DNA from: Candidatus Microgenomates bacterium
GTDB lineage: Bacteria > Patescibacteriota > Microgenomatia > UBA1406 > HO2-37-13b
DNA length: 64,000 bases
Reading direction: 5' to 3'
Assembly (NCBI GenBank): GCA_025449735.1
Contig: JANWIV010000003.1
Coordinates: 124,001 to 188,000, forward strand
Part shown: positions 8,601 to 16,681 of the stretch, piece after piece
Layout: the number at the start of each line of letters is the position of its first letter
Numbering within the stretch: the stretch's first letter is position 1
Notes under the pieces: generated by a model
Seen by the model: only the letters and a program-made list of their open reading frames with translations
Told to the model about the DNA's origin: nothing
Database searches by the model: none
Made by a program: the position numbers and the translations under genes

Positions 8601-10494
8601 TTTTTCCATCATATTTTTTACTAATGTCGACGTCATTCTCGCCAATCATTATCTATCCTCATTTGAAGCAGGTCAATATGCTCTCGTTTCTCTTATTGGA
8701 AAAATGATCTATTTTTTCGGCTCTTTTGCCTCTACCTTTATCACTCCCCTGGTCAGTCGAAATGAGGGTCAAAACAAAAACTCAGATTCTATTTTGTATT
8801 ACACTCTCTTATCTACTGCCCTTTTAGTCTTGATTGGTTTTATTGTCCTGGGAGTGTTTGGTCATATTACCGCTCCTATTTTGTTTGGCAGTAAAGCAAA
8901 TTCGATAACGCGTTATCTGCTACTGGTCTGCTCAGCTCTGGCTTTGTTTACCATTTCAAAGGTTTTCACCAGTTTCTATCTGATCAAAAAACACTTCACT
9001 TTCTCTTTAACATCACTTTTGATAAGTATCGTCGCCACAATAGCTATTGCCTTTTTTCATCACTCATTGTCAGAATTTATTTTGGTCATGTCGATTGTAT
9101 GGGCTTCCCATTTGGCAGTAAATGTCACCTTACACCTCACAATAAATCAGATTAAAAAGTTTGAATCGGCAGTTCTAAAATGGCTCGACCACTCAACATT
9201 TAACAAGATTAATTTTGGCCACATTTCTCCCAAAACAATAATCTTAAATCAGCTCCAAAATTGGACAAGTACGTTTGTTAGCAAAGTCAACCAACAACAA
9301 TCTACATTCGATGATACTAGTTCCGATAAACTATCAATTCTTATCTTCAATTGGCGCGATACTAAACACGTTTGGGCAGGAGGAGCTGAGGTTTATGTGC
9401 ATGAATTGGCCAAGCGCTGGGTCACTCAAGGCAATCGGGTAACTCTTTTTTGTGGCAATGGGACCAAACAACCTCAGCATGAAACTATTGACGGTGTTGA
9501 AATTTTTAGACGAGGTAATTTTTATAGTGTATACATTTGGGGTTTCTTCTACTACATCTTTATGTTTAGGGGTAAGCATGACATCATCATCGACTCAGAA
9601 AATGGCATACCTTTTTTCACTCCTTTGTATGCCAAAGAAAAGATTTTTTTGCTGATTCATCATGTCCATCAAGAAGTATTTAGAAAAAGTCTCCGCTGGC
9701 CACTGGCACAATTGGCGCTCTTTTTGGAAGCCAAAATGATGCCAGTTGTATATCACAATATTCAGGTAATAACCGTTTCTCCTTCATCCAAAGCAGAAAT
9801 CATGCGCCATAAATTGACAGCAATTGAACCGATTATAATTTATAACGGCGTTGATTTGACCTCGTTTAAACCAGCCAAAAAAAGTGCCCAACCGATGATC
9901 TTATATCTTGGCAGGTTGCAATATTACAAAAGCTTGAATATCTTTATCAAAGCGGCCAAAATAGTCTTAGAAAAAATGCCCAATGCCAAGTTTATCATTG
10001 CCGGCGAAGGTGAAGAAAGGAAAAAATTACAACGATATGCGGTCAAGCTTGGCATCGCCGACAAAATTAAATTTTTGGGCAAAGTCAGTGAAGAAAAAAA
10101 GATTCGCTTGTTTCAAAAAGCTTGGGCTTTTGTCAATACTTCATATATGGAGGGATGGGGACTGACTACTATTGAGGCTAATGCTTGTGGCACACCAGCA
10201 GTGGCCTCCAACGTCCCAGGTCTTCGTGACTCTCTTAAAAATCCTCATACCGGATTTTTGGTTGACTATGGCGATTATGAGACCTTTGCCGAAAACATAA
10301 TTAAATTGATAAAAGATGAAAAGTTAAGAAAAGAAATGTCTGAAGAGTCAATTCGCTGGGCCAGCAATTTTTCATGGGAAAAAAGCGCCGACAAACTCTA
10401 TGAAACAATAAGCCACAACAAGTCGGCTAGCAACTCCCCTGCCCAAGAGAAAAAAATAAAGCAATTATTGAATAAATTAAGTTCATATTCATAA
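5677..10494 (+). CDS. Four-part fusion: GT2 - GT2 (cellulose-synthase-like) - Wzx-type flippase - GT4 glycosyltransferase
   Basis: 1605 aa from the SD-supported ATG. Residues 1 to ~225: GT2 of the polyprenyl-phosphate mannosyltransferase type ('IDDNSTDNT', 'MIDGDLQYPPE'). Two membrane helices follow (~275-330). Residues ~343-700: a second, processive-type GT2 with 'YDAEDVPDP', 'TEDADLG' and the 'RQRSRW' (QxxRW) motif, flanked by membrane helices. Residues ~736-1155: about 12 hydrophobic helices resembling Wzx/MATE polysaccharide exporters ('NAYLGRVLKFEEFALISLIG'). Residues ~1218-1600: GT4 with 'GGAEVYVHELAKRW', 'IYNGVD', 'GEGEERKKL' and 'EGWGLTTIEANACG'. This implies that lipid-sugar priming, chain building and export are physically coupled at the membrane. 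No internal stop is present. The fusion itself is seen; the coupled function is inferred. Confidence 0.88.
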   Translation: MNNKISIIVPIFNEAGSIVELLSRIKKALSKEDYQYEVILIDDNSTDNTDAIITNFKNSKNVQFFKKRGQQGKSFSLIEGFEKAKGEIIVMIDGDLQYPPESIPEMIKSLETADIIIAKRKQYEDLLIRKVLSNSFRLFFGKALFGLGHDIQSGLKVMTREVIETVKFIPKSAWTFDLEFLHRAKSGGFTITEVDTVFARRKNDLSKVAFIQTTLEIGLQALRLRTKKIAPLSIQPQKADSMIGAGVGYKKNKYITHTTIAHQNTAIITFSTTQKLTILFLLVTVIAGLITSPLLTAQIVVALLSAIYFVDVLFNLYLIIKSLAFPQEIVATDQEITDIEERRLPIYSILCPLYREAHILPQFLDAIDKISWPKNKLDVLLLLEVDDQTTIDKVKLMDLPSYVRVLVVPHSLPKTKPKACNYGLAHARGEYLVIYDAEDVPDPLQLKKAYLGFQKVSPNTVCLQAKLNYYNPHQNLLTRFFTAEYSLWFDVTLTGLQSINTIIPLGGTSNHFKTKSLKEIEGWDPFNVTEDADLGIRLFKYGYKTAIIDSVTLEEANSRVGNWLRQRSRWIKGYMQTYLVHVRQALDKRKINGRHSLLFQLTIGGKIAFLFINPFLWVATIAYFTLYAYVGASIEALYPSVIFYMALSSLVFGNFLFLYYYMIGVAKKGQWSLMKYIFLIPIYWLMISVAAAIALFQLIFKPHYWEKTVHGFHFNKNEDHTLLAEEIIATDTKRTFLPANILGLIKSLRLKKNYFLGLVLIGSMGVGSILNFLFNAYLGRVLKFEEFALISLIGSFLAISSMFSGAFSTTINYKSGFLIGKYGENSAYNFWKKIRVRGLLMGVTAMILWLLLSPILENFFKASDIIPLILFSPILLIVLTTAADNGYLAGKFRFGSIAIINIVEPLVKLTAAIVLVKLGLSQLTYTAIPLSIIAIFLLGWYLAFAKKPNGEEGKKTPIINDRFPQKFYLVSFLTGFSIIFFTNVDVILANHYLSSFEAGQYALVSLIGKMIYFFGSFASTFITPLVSRNEGQNKNSDSILYYTLLSTALLVLIGFIVLGVFGHITAPILFGSKANSITRYLLLVCSALALFTISKVFTSFYLIKKHFTFSLTSLLISIVATIAIAFFHHSLSEFILVMSIVWASHLAVNVTLHLTINQIKKFESAVLKWLDHSTFNKINFGHISPKTIILNQLQNWTSTFVSKVNQQQSTFDDTSSDKLSILIFNWRDTKHVWAGGAEVYVHELAKRWVTQGNRVTLFCGNGTKQPQHETIDGVEIFRRGNFYSVYIWGFFYYIFMFRGKHDIIIDSENGIPFFTPLYAKEKIFLLIHHVHQEVFRKSLRWPLAQLALFLEAKMMPVVYHNIQVITVSPSSKAEIMRHKLTAIEPIIIYNGVDLTSFKPAKKSAQPMILYLGRLQYYKSLNIFIKAAKIVLEKMPNAKFIIAGEGEERKKLQRYAVKLGIADKIKFLGKVSEEKKIRLFQKAWAFVNTSYMEGWGLTTIEANACGTPAVASNVPGLRDSLKNPHTGFLVDYGDYETFAENIIKLIKDEKLRKEMSEESIRWASNFSWEKSADKLYETISHNKSASNSPAQEKKIKQLLNKLSSYS

Positions 10495-10495
10495 C

Positions 10496-11626
10496 ATGAA
10501 AACTAAAAAGAAACTATCAATAACATTTCTGGACTTTGACGACATAAAAAATCCATTGCTTGGTGCTGGTCAGGCGAGAGCAACAGTAGAAGTAGGAAAA
10601 AGATTGGTAAATAAAGGACACTCGGTAAATGTCATTTCTTCAAGATATCCAGGTTATAAGGATAGAATTGAAAATGGTATCGAATACAAACACATTGGTC
10701 TAGGATCAAGAAACATTAAACTTAACAATATTATTTACATCCTGACGCTACCTTTGGCTGTCAGAAAATTAAAAAATACCGATATTATCATCGAGTGTTT
10801 CACGGCACCTATTTCAACATTGTTTAGCCCTATATTTACAAAAATTCCCGTCATTGCCTTAACCACTTCTTTTGAAGCAGAAATGTTTGGCGAAGTTTAT
10901 CATCTACCATTTCTTAAATTAATTGAAAAATTTGGTCTTAGATTTTACAAATATTTCATGCCTTACACTGATCACTATGTGCGAAAAATCAAATCAAACA
11001 ATCCAAAAGCAATTGTAAAAATTATCCCTGAAGGAGTTGGGAAAGAATTTTTTGCTATCAAACGAAGAAGTCTCAAATATATTTTATTTCTTGGCAGGCT
11101 AGATATCGGTCAAAAAGGAATAGATTTGCTACTTGAAGCCTACGCTAGAATTCAAAGTAAAGTTAATTATCCACTTATAATAGCTGGCAATGGTCCTGAT
11201 GAGACAAGAATTAAAGAAATGATCCATGCATTAAAACTCAGCGAGAGAGTTAAAATGATTGGTGCCACTTTTGGAAAGAAAAAAAATCGTGTTCTGTCTG
11301 AGGCCTTTTTTGTTGCCTTTCCATCTCGTCATGAAGGATTTCCTCTTTTTTCACTTGAAGCTTTAGCGGCAGGACTACCTTTGGTTGCCTTTGATATTCC
11401 CGGCTTATCGTGGGCTAAACAAGACACAGTATTAAAAGCAAAACCTTTCGACATCAATCAATACTCATCGCTGCTTCTTGTTGCCAATAAAAACAATGAG
11501 ATAAAGAAAATGTCACAGAATGCACGTAAATTTGCCAAACAGTTTACATGGGAAAATGTCGTTAATCAATTTGAGTCATTCTTTTACGAAGTACTCGACA
11601 GAGAGGAAAAAAAACATGAAAATTAG
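10496..11626 (+). CDS. GT4-family glycosyltransferase
   Basis: 376 aa, GT-B fold. The N-terminal half binds the acceptor; the C-terminal half shows 'FLGRLDIGQKGIDLLLEA', 'IAGNGPDETRIKEM' and 'RHEGFPLFSLEALAAGLP', the donor-nucleotide site with the conserved Glu pair (EGFPLFSLE). It transfers a sugar from a nucleotide-sugar donor to the growing glycan on the cytosolic face. One base separates it from the fusion gene and its last 11 nt overlap the aminotransferase gene, so it belongs to the same operon. Donor and acceptor cannot be told from sequence. Confidence 0.9.
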   Translation: MKTKKKLSITFLDFDDIKNPLLGAGQARATVEVGKRLVNKGHSVNVISSRYPGYKDRIENGIEYKHIGLGSRNIKLNNIIYILTLPLAVRKLKNTDIIIECFTAPISTLFSPIFTKIPVIALTTSFEAEMFGEVYHLPFLKLIEKFGLRFYKYFMPYTDHYVRKIKSNNPKAIVKIIPEGVGKEFFAIKRRSLKYILFLGRLDIGQKGIDLLLEAYARIQSKVNYPLIIAGNGPDETRIKEMIHALKLSERVKMIGATFGKKKNRVLSEAFFVAFPSRHEGFPLFSLEALAAGLPLVAFDIPGLSWAKQDTVLKAKPFDINQYSSLLLVANKNNEIKKMSQNARKFAKQFTWENVVNQFESFFYEVLDREEKKHEN

Positions 11627-12767
11627 CAACTTTAAACCATATATAACTGGAAAAGAAATCGAATATATCAAAGATATTATCGATAAAGGCAGTGATATGT
11701 CTGGAGATGGTCCGTATACAAAAAAAGTCCACTCCTTTCTTGAAAAGAAATATAAAACCAACAAAGCACTACTAACGACCTCTGGCACCACAGCATTGGA
11801 ATTTGCTGTCAGACTGCTGAATCTTAAACCTGGCAGTGAAATAATAGTACCTTCTTTTACCTTTTCATCTACCGCCAACGCAGTTCTAGTTAGTTTTGGT
11901 TTAAAGGTAATCTTTGCAGATATCGATAAAAATACGTTGAATATAGACCCTGTTGAAATCGAAAATAAAATAACTGACAAAACTCGAGCCATTATTGTAG
12001 TTCATTATGCAGGAGTCGCTTGTGATATGGATAAGATTATGGCAATCGCAAAAAAGAATGAACTAAAGGTTATTGAAGATGCCGCCCAAGCAATCGAAGC
12101 AAAATATAAAGATAAATATCTTGGAACAATTGGTGACTTTGGCTGCATCAGTTTCCATGACACCAAAAATATCACCTCAGGTGAAGGTGGCGCTTTATTT
12201 ATCAATACCGATGATGAAGTCATTATCGAAAGAGCAGAAATCATTAGAGAAAAAGGCACCAACAGAACAAAATTTTTCCGTGGTGAGGTTGATAAATATA
12301 CCTGGGTCGACATTGGCTCAAGCTACTTACCTAGTGACATTCTGGCTGCTTTTTTGCTCGCTCAGCTTGAACAAGTAGAAAAGATTACCGCATTAAGACT
12401 GAAAGTTTATGATAGGTACAAAGAGAGATTGCTGCACCTGGAAAAGGCTGGTCGAATAAAACTCCCAACAATTCCGGAATATGCCTCACATAATGCTCAT
12501 ATTTTCTACGTTCTATTCAAAACCGAAACTGAAAGAGATTATGTACTAAATTATCTCAGGGAAAAAGGCATATCGGCACCATTTCACTATGTTCCTCTTC
12601 ATTCTTCTCCTATTGGTAAAAGACTTGGGTATAAATCTGAAGATATGCCTGTGTCAGAAAATTTTAGCCGAAGTCTAATTAGATTACCAATGTTTGCAGA
12701 AATGAGCAAAGTGGAGATTCGCTATGTGGTGACAAATTTAGAAGAAGCATTAAATACTTATGAATAA
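11616..12767 (+). CDS. DegT/DnrJ/EryC1 (WecE/RffA-like) sugar aminotransferase
   Basis: 383 aa from the ATG at 11616; the longer ORF from 11520 lies inside the upstream gene and lacks family similarity, while the chosen start follows a GAGAGG-like site. It is a PLP-dependent fold-type I enzyme. 'TTSGTTALEFAV' binds the PLP phosphate and 'SFHDTKNITSGEGG' carries the Schiff-base Lys. The C-terminal 'FHYVPLHSSPIGKRLG' is characteristic of the dTDP-4-amino-4,6-dideoxygalactose transaminase branch. It would convert a dTDP-4-keto-6-deoxyhexose to the 4-amino sugar for this glycan. RfbA (44850) and an RmlC-like cupin (24407) in the same window can supply the dTDP-sugar branch; no RmlB is visible. 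Confidence 0.9.
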   Translation: MKISNFKPYITGKEIEYIKDIIDKGSDMSGDGPYTKKVHSFLEKKYKTNKALLTTSGTTALEFAVRLLNLKPGSEIIVPSFTFSSTANAVLVSFGLKVIFADIDKNTLNIDPVEIENKITDKTRAIIVVHYAGVACDMDKIMAIAKKNELKVIEDAAQAIEAKYKDKYLGTIGDFGCISFHDTKNITSGEGGALFINTDDEVIIERAEIIREKGTNRTKFFRGEVDKYTWVDIGSSYLPSDILAAFLLAQLEQVEKITALRLKVYDRYKERLLHLEKAGRIKLPTIPEYASHNAHIFYVLFKTETERDYVLNYLREKGISAPFHYVPLHSSPIGKRLGYKSEDMPVSENFSRSLIRLPMFAEMSKVEIRYVVTNLEEALNTYE

Positions 12768-13668
12768 CAAAGTTTTCACTGTTACCGTTGGAATTCCTGC
12801 ATTTAACGAAGAGAATAATATCACTAGCTTGCTTGCACAAGTCTTAAATCAAGAAGAAATAAATTGGAAATTAAAAGAAATAATAGTATCCTCCGATGGC
12901 AGTACCGATAATACCATTAATAATGTAAAAAAAGTTAAAAATGAAAAGATCGTTATCTTCGACAACAAAATTAGAAAGGGAAAATCTCACAGGATTAATC
13001 AGATTTTTAAGTTGGCAATAGGGGAAATTATTGTTCTTCTAGATGCGGATGTAAAATTAAAAAACAAGGAATCTATATCTTCATTGCTGAATGAATTCAT
13101 CAATGAACGCAGCTTGACTTTAGTCGGTGGAAATCCGCGACCATTCAAACCCAAGACTTTTTTTGAGAGTGCTGTATATTCAACGTTTTACGTTCTTGAC
13201 CAGTCTCGAAAATTTGTACGAAGTGGTAGTAATATTTATTGTTGTTCTTCGCAATGTCTCGCTATTAGGAGAGAGTTTGCTAAAACAATTTCGCTTCCTG
13301 AAAAAGTCATCGCCGATGACGATTTTATTTATTTCTCCTGCATAGCCAGGAATTTAACTTTTCGCTATTGTGATAAAGCAGTTGTTTATTATCAATTGCC
13401 AAAAAATGTTAAAGACTATTTTAAGCAAGTTTTTCGATCTGATCCGGACGCTGCATCAAGAAATGTAAAACAATACTTTGGACAAATAGTACATGACGAA
13501 TATAATCGACCACTTAAACTGTATGCTCAAGCTGTGATAAAAGCATTTTTTAAAAACCCCCCAGGTGTAAGTCTCATGATTATCATTAGACTTACTTCTA
13601 AACTACTAGGACCATTTATATCAAAAAATTACAAGCTCGATTGGTATACAGCGCGGTCAACAAAATAA
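12760..13668 (+). CDS. GT2-family glycosyltransferase (first of a tandem pair)
   Basis: 302 aa, GT-A fold. It shows 'IPAFNEENNITSLLAQ', 'SSDGSTDNT', the metal-binding 'LLDADVKLK' (DxD) and 'IADDDFIYF' as catalytic-base region. A hydrophobic C-terminal patch suggests membrane association. It overlaps the aminotransferase gene by 8 nt (ATGAATAA). The next gene is similar in length and layout ('VTVGIPAFN' against 'VTIGIPAHN'), pointing to tandem duplication and divergence. The donor sugar is unknown; a neighbouring aminotransferase suggests an amino sugar could be one. Confidence 0.87.
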   Translation: MNNKVFTVTVGIPAFNEENNITSLLAQVLNQEEINWKLKEIIVSSDGSTDNTINNVKKVKNEKIVIFDNKIRKGKSHRINQIFKLAIGEIIVLLDADVKLKNKESISSLLNEFINERSLTLVGGNPRPFKPKTFFESAVYSTFYVLDQSRKFVRSGSNIYCCSSQCLAIRREFAKTISLPEKVIADDDFIYFSCIARNLTFRYCDKAVVYYQLPKNVKDYFKQVFRSDPDAASRNVKQYFGQIVHDEYNRPLKLYAQAVIKAFFKNPPGVSLMIIIRLTSKLLGPFISKNYKLDWYTARSTK

Positions 13669-13669
13669 A

Positions 13670-14584
13670 ATGAAAAAACCAACAGTAACAATTGGGATTC
13701 CTGCACACAATGCTGAGCTGACTATAGAACAAGTCTTAAAGGCAATTATTTCGCAGGATATGACGTCATACTATCTTAAAAAAATTTATGTGGCATGTGA
13801 TGGCTGTGTAGACAAAACTGAAGAAATAGTTGAAACCTTTTCAAAAGAACACTCAGTGGTTCAACTCATAGCTGACAACCGGAGGGTTGGAAAATCGGGA
13901 CGAATAAATGAATTTTATGATCTATCAAACACTGATTTCTTTGTGGGAATTGACGATGATTCAGTTTTAGCCGATCCAAAAACCTTAGAAGTAATTCTAA
14001 AAGCGTTTAATGATAAAAATGTGGCGTTAGCAGCTCCATTAAATATTCCCTTTAAGCCAAAAACACTTGTCGGTCGAGGCGTCGCCGCTTATGATTTTTT
14101 CTGGGCAAGAGCGACAGAAAATATTGACTTTGGAAATAATGTGCATAACCACATCTCTCGTGTTTCTGCGATACATCGAAAACTATACAAGAAAATAAAA
14201 CTTCCCTCAAATTGTCAAGCTGATGATCACTATTTATTTTTTATTTGTCTAAAAAAAGGTTATAAATTCAAATTTGTAAGAGAGACAAAAATTTACTTTC
14301 GAGTTGCAGAACAATTTATGGATCACATTAAGCAGCAAACCAGATGGATGGATTCGACCATTCCTTTACCATCGCAACTCGGTAAATGGATAGAGCCATT
14401 TTACATCGTGCCTCGCTCTGCTAAAATTCGAGCACTTGTCTATGTATATTATTATATGCCCGCTGAGATATCTATTGGCATATTAATGCAGCTCGCATTT
14501 AAGATTCTCAAGACCAGATATAAAAGCTACAGTATTTTTTGGACTCGAATTCGACTCAGAAATACAATTAAGAATAAATACTAA
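13670..14584 (+). CDS. GT2-family glycosyltransferase (second of a tandem pair)
   Basis: 304 aa. It has the GT2 layout of its upstream neighbour: 'IGIPAHNAELTIEQVLKA', 'ACDGCVDKTEEIV', a DxD-type 'VGIDDDSVLAD' and 'CQADDHYLF'. Here the usual 'DGSxDxT' is 'DGCVDKT'. One base separates the two genes. It probably adds another sugar to the same glycan; paralogues in tandem often differ in donor or linkage. Specificity cannot be read. Confidence 0.85.
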   Translation: MKKPTVTIGIPAHNAELTIEQVLKAIISQDMTSYYLKKIYVACDGCVDKTEEIVETFSKEHSVVQLIADNRRVGKSGRINEFYDLSNTDFFVGIDDDSVLADPKTLEVILKAFNDKNVALAAPLNIPFKPKTLVGRGVAAYDFFWARATENIDFGNNVHNHISRVSAIHRKLYKKIKLPSNCQADDHYLFFICLKKGYKFKFVRETKIYFRVAEQFMDHIKQQTRWMDSTIPLPSQLGKWIEPFYIVPRSAKIRALVYVYYYMPAEISIGILMQLAFKILKTRYKSYSIFWTRIRLRNTIKNKY

Positions 14585-14603
14585 ACTGTTACTTACAGAT
14601 AAC

Positions 14604-15644
14604 ATGAAAACACATATCCTAACATTCAACAATTTAGTTGAGGCAAAAATAAACGGCATAATTAATAACTTATTTTTTAAAATTGCTCTCCCTGACAAAA
14701 AAACGCCAGGTTTTGAATTTCTAGGATCCGCAAAGGCTTCAAGTGTAAGAAAAGCCGGCTTCGTAAGTTTTTGTAGAAAAGATGGGAAGAAAGTGTTTAT
14801 GAAGAAACATCAGTATAAGTTTAAGGATATGGACTACTTATATATTCTCAATGAAGCGTCAATTCTATCAATGTTGAAGTCACATATCGGATGTAAATTT
14901 AATTCTGGACCGGGAACAATAGTCTGTATTGGAAACTTTTTAGAATCGAAAGATACAGGATCAACCATTTACATCGCAACTTCTTTCGCTGAGGGAAAAA
15001 TGTTAATAGAATTCTCTGAAGATGAAAAAATCTTAGTATTGCAAAGTTGTATAAAGGTCGTTGGTGAGCTCTTTGGAAAACTACCAAACCATGCCAAAAA
15101 AAACATATCTAAGAGAGGAACAATGTCATTTTTTCTTTCATTTCCAGTATTGGGATTGAAACTAACCTTGAGAGACCTAAAACTATTACCTATGTTTCTA
15201 AAGTGTTCATTGCTTTTCTATAAAAACTTCCTATCCTCATTAAATGAGAAATCAATGATGTCTCTAACCCATCGAGATCTAAATAAAGAAAATATTCTAT
15301 ATGATAAAAAAACTAAAACGGCTACCATAATTGACTGGGAAAACACGGTTATTACAGATAACTTATATGACCTAGCTACACTTCCATGGCTCTATGCAAA
15401 TTGGATATCTGAGGGAAAACTAATCTCGTTTCTCAGTGGGCATCTAAAAACAAATAGTTCAAAAAAGAGATTCATCGCATTAGCGATCTATCATGCAATC
15501 CAGTGTATATCTGTCTATAATAAAGGAAGCATCCATTATAGAGATGTTCTGTTACACACGACTAAATTTATAAATAGAACTGCCGGATTGATTCTTGCTC
15601 CAAATAGTAAAGTTAAATCTTTAAAACTGTCATCAAGTATATGA
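14604..15644 (+). CDS. Aminoglycoside-phosphotransferase-like (APH) kinase in the glycan operon
   Basis: 346 aa. The kinase core is visible as 'LTHRDLNKENILYD' (catalytic HxDxxxxN) and 'TIIDWENT' (metal-binding Asp) around residues 220-250; the phosphate-binding Lys may be in 'KVFMKKHQYK' (about residue 70). The rest is helical. APH-fold enzymes phosphorylate small molecules, sugars or lipids; inside a polysaccharide operon a sugar or lipid-linked intermediate is the natural guess, and antibiotic resistance is unlikely. The last 4 nt overlap the next gene. Confidence 0.8.
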   Translation: MKTHILTFNNLVEAKINGIINNLFFKIALPDKKTPGFEFLGSAKASSVRKAGFVSFCRKDGKKVFMKKHQYKFKDMDYLYILNEASILSMLKSHIGCKFNSGPGTIVCIGNFLESKDTGSTIYIATSFAEGKMLIEFSEDEKILVLQSCIKVVGELFGKLPNHAKKNISKRGTMSFFLSFPVLGLKLTLRDLKLLPMFLKCSLLFYKNFLSSLNEKSMMSLTHRDLNKENILYDKKTKTATIIDWENTVITDNLYDLATLPWLYANWISEGKLISFLSGHLKTNSSKKRFIALAIYHAIQCISVYNKGSIHYRDVLLHTTKFINRTAGLILAPNSKVKSLKLSSSI

Positions 15645-16681
15645 AAAGTGGTCAAAAATTACTTATCACCGGTGGGGCAGGATATATTGGCAATGAGCTG
15701 ATTAAAATAGTGCCAAAAGGAATTGAAATTATAGTGATTGATAATTTTCATATTGACACAGAGCACAAAAGACACGTTAATGATAAGCTTCGAAAAAATC
15801 GAAAGCTCACATTAATCGACTCCAATGTTTCAGAAAGTCATAAATACAAAGAATTACTAGAAGATATTCGCATCGTAGTCTATATGGCTTCGCTCAACTC
15901 TTATAGGGAGTCAAACGCCGACCCGCTCATGTATTTGAAAGAGAACAGCACAAACCTTCAAATATTCCTAAATACTTTAGGACAATATTCTCCCAATATT
16001 GAGAAGTTTATTCTGACATCTACAAGAGGAGTTTATGGCGAGGGCTCGTATATATGTAATAGTTGTAATAATAGATTTTACCCACCGCTGGCTGAAGAAT
16101 TAAAATGCACAATATGTTCGAGCTTAAATGTATATCCCCAGAAAATAAAAGAGACAGATATGACAAACCCCTCTTCACTGTATGGAATTACAAAAAAGCT
16201 CCAAGAAGACTTGCTTAGTATGTATTGTTCTGAGAACGACATACAGCTTGATATTTTCCGTATTTTTAATGTATACGGTGAAGATCAGGGAAAATATTAT
16301 TCAAATATAGGCATAGTGCCCCAAATATATGAACAAATCATAAAGCAAGGGGAAATGTATTTAAGTGGTAATGGTAATATTACAAGAGATTTTGTTTATG
16401 TCGCAGATGTTAACAGCATAATTTTAAAGTCGATTTTTTTAAAAAATAAAAGAAGAAATAACAAAGAGATATATAATCTTGGCTCAGGTCAACCAATTAG
16501 TATTAATGACATAGCTAAAGTCTTTGAAACTTTAGGCTATTCATTCAAAAAAAACCGACTTAAAAACTATGAAGATATAAAATATTCTGTAGCTGATAAT
16601 TCAAAAGTCATTAAGGACTTTAATATAAAAGACTTTAAAAGTATGTTCGATTTCTTAGCCAATACCTACAAAAAAATATGA
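15641..16681 (+). CDS. SDR-family NAD-dependent sugar epimerase/dehydratase with inserted zinc ribbon
   Basis: 346 aa. An extended SDR with the Rossmann motif 'ITGGAGYIGNELI' at the N-terminus and the active-site 'YGITKK' (YxxxK) near residue 181. Between them, about residues 137-160, an insertion carries two CxxC pairs ('CNSCNNRFYP', 'KCTICSS'), which looks like a zinc ribbon. A branch of sugar epimerases annotated as dTDP-L-rhamnose 4-epimerase has a similar ribbon, so that is the best guess. It would act on a nucleotide sugar in the cytosol for this glycan. It overlaps both neighbours by 4 nt. Confidence 0.85.
   Translation: MKSGQKLLITGGAGYIGNELIKIVPKGIEIIVIDNFHIDTEHKRHVNDKLRKNRKLTLIDSNVSESHKYKELLEDIRIVVYMASLNSYRESNADPLMYLKENSTNLQIFLNTLGQYSPNIEKFILTSTRGVYGEGSYICNSCNNRFYPPLAEELKCTICSSLNVYPQKIKETDMTNPSSLYGITKKLQEDLLSMYCSENDIQLDIFRIFNVYGEDQGKYYSNIGIVPQIYEQIIKQGEMYLSGNGNITRDFVYVADVNSIILKSIFLKNKRRNNKEIYNLGSGQPISINDIAKVFETLGYSFKKNRLKNYEDIKYSVADNSKVIKDFNIKDFKSMFDFLANTYKKI

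Noticed and set aside
11576-11992. 138-aa minus strand ORF
   Set aside because: It is a shadow of the aminotransferase gene with no motif.
14604-15644. Aminoglycoside resistance gene
   Set aside because: Only the APH kinase core is shared; the place inside a glycan operon points to sugar or lipid phosphorylation.
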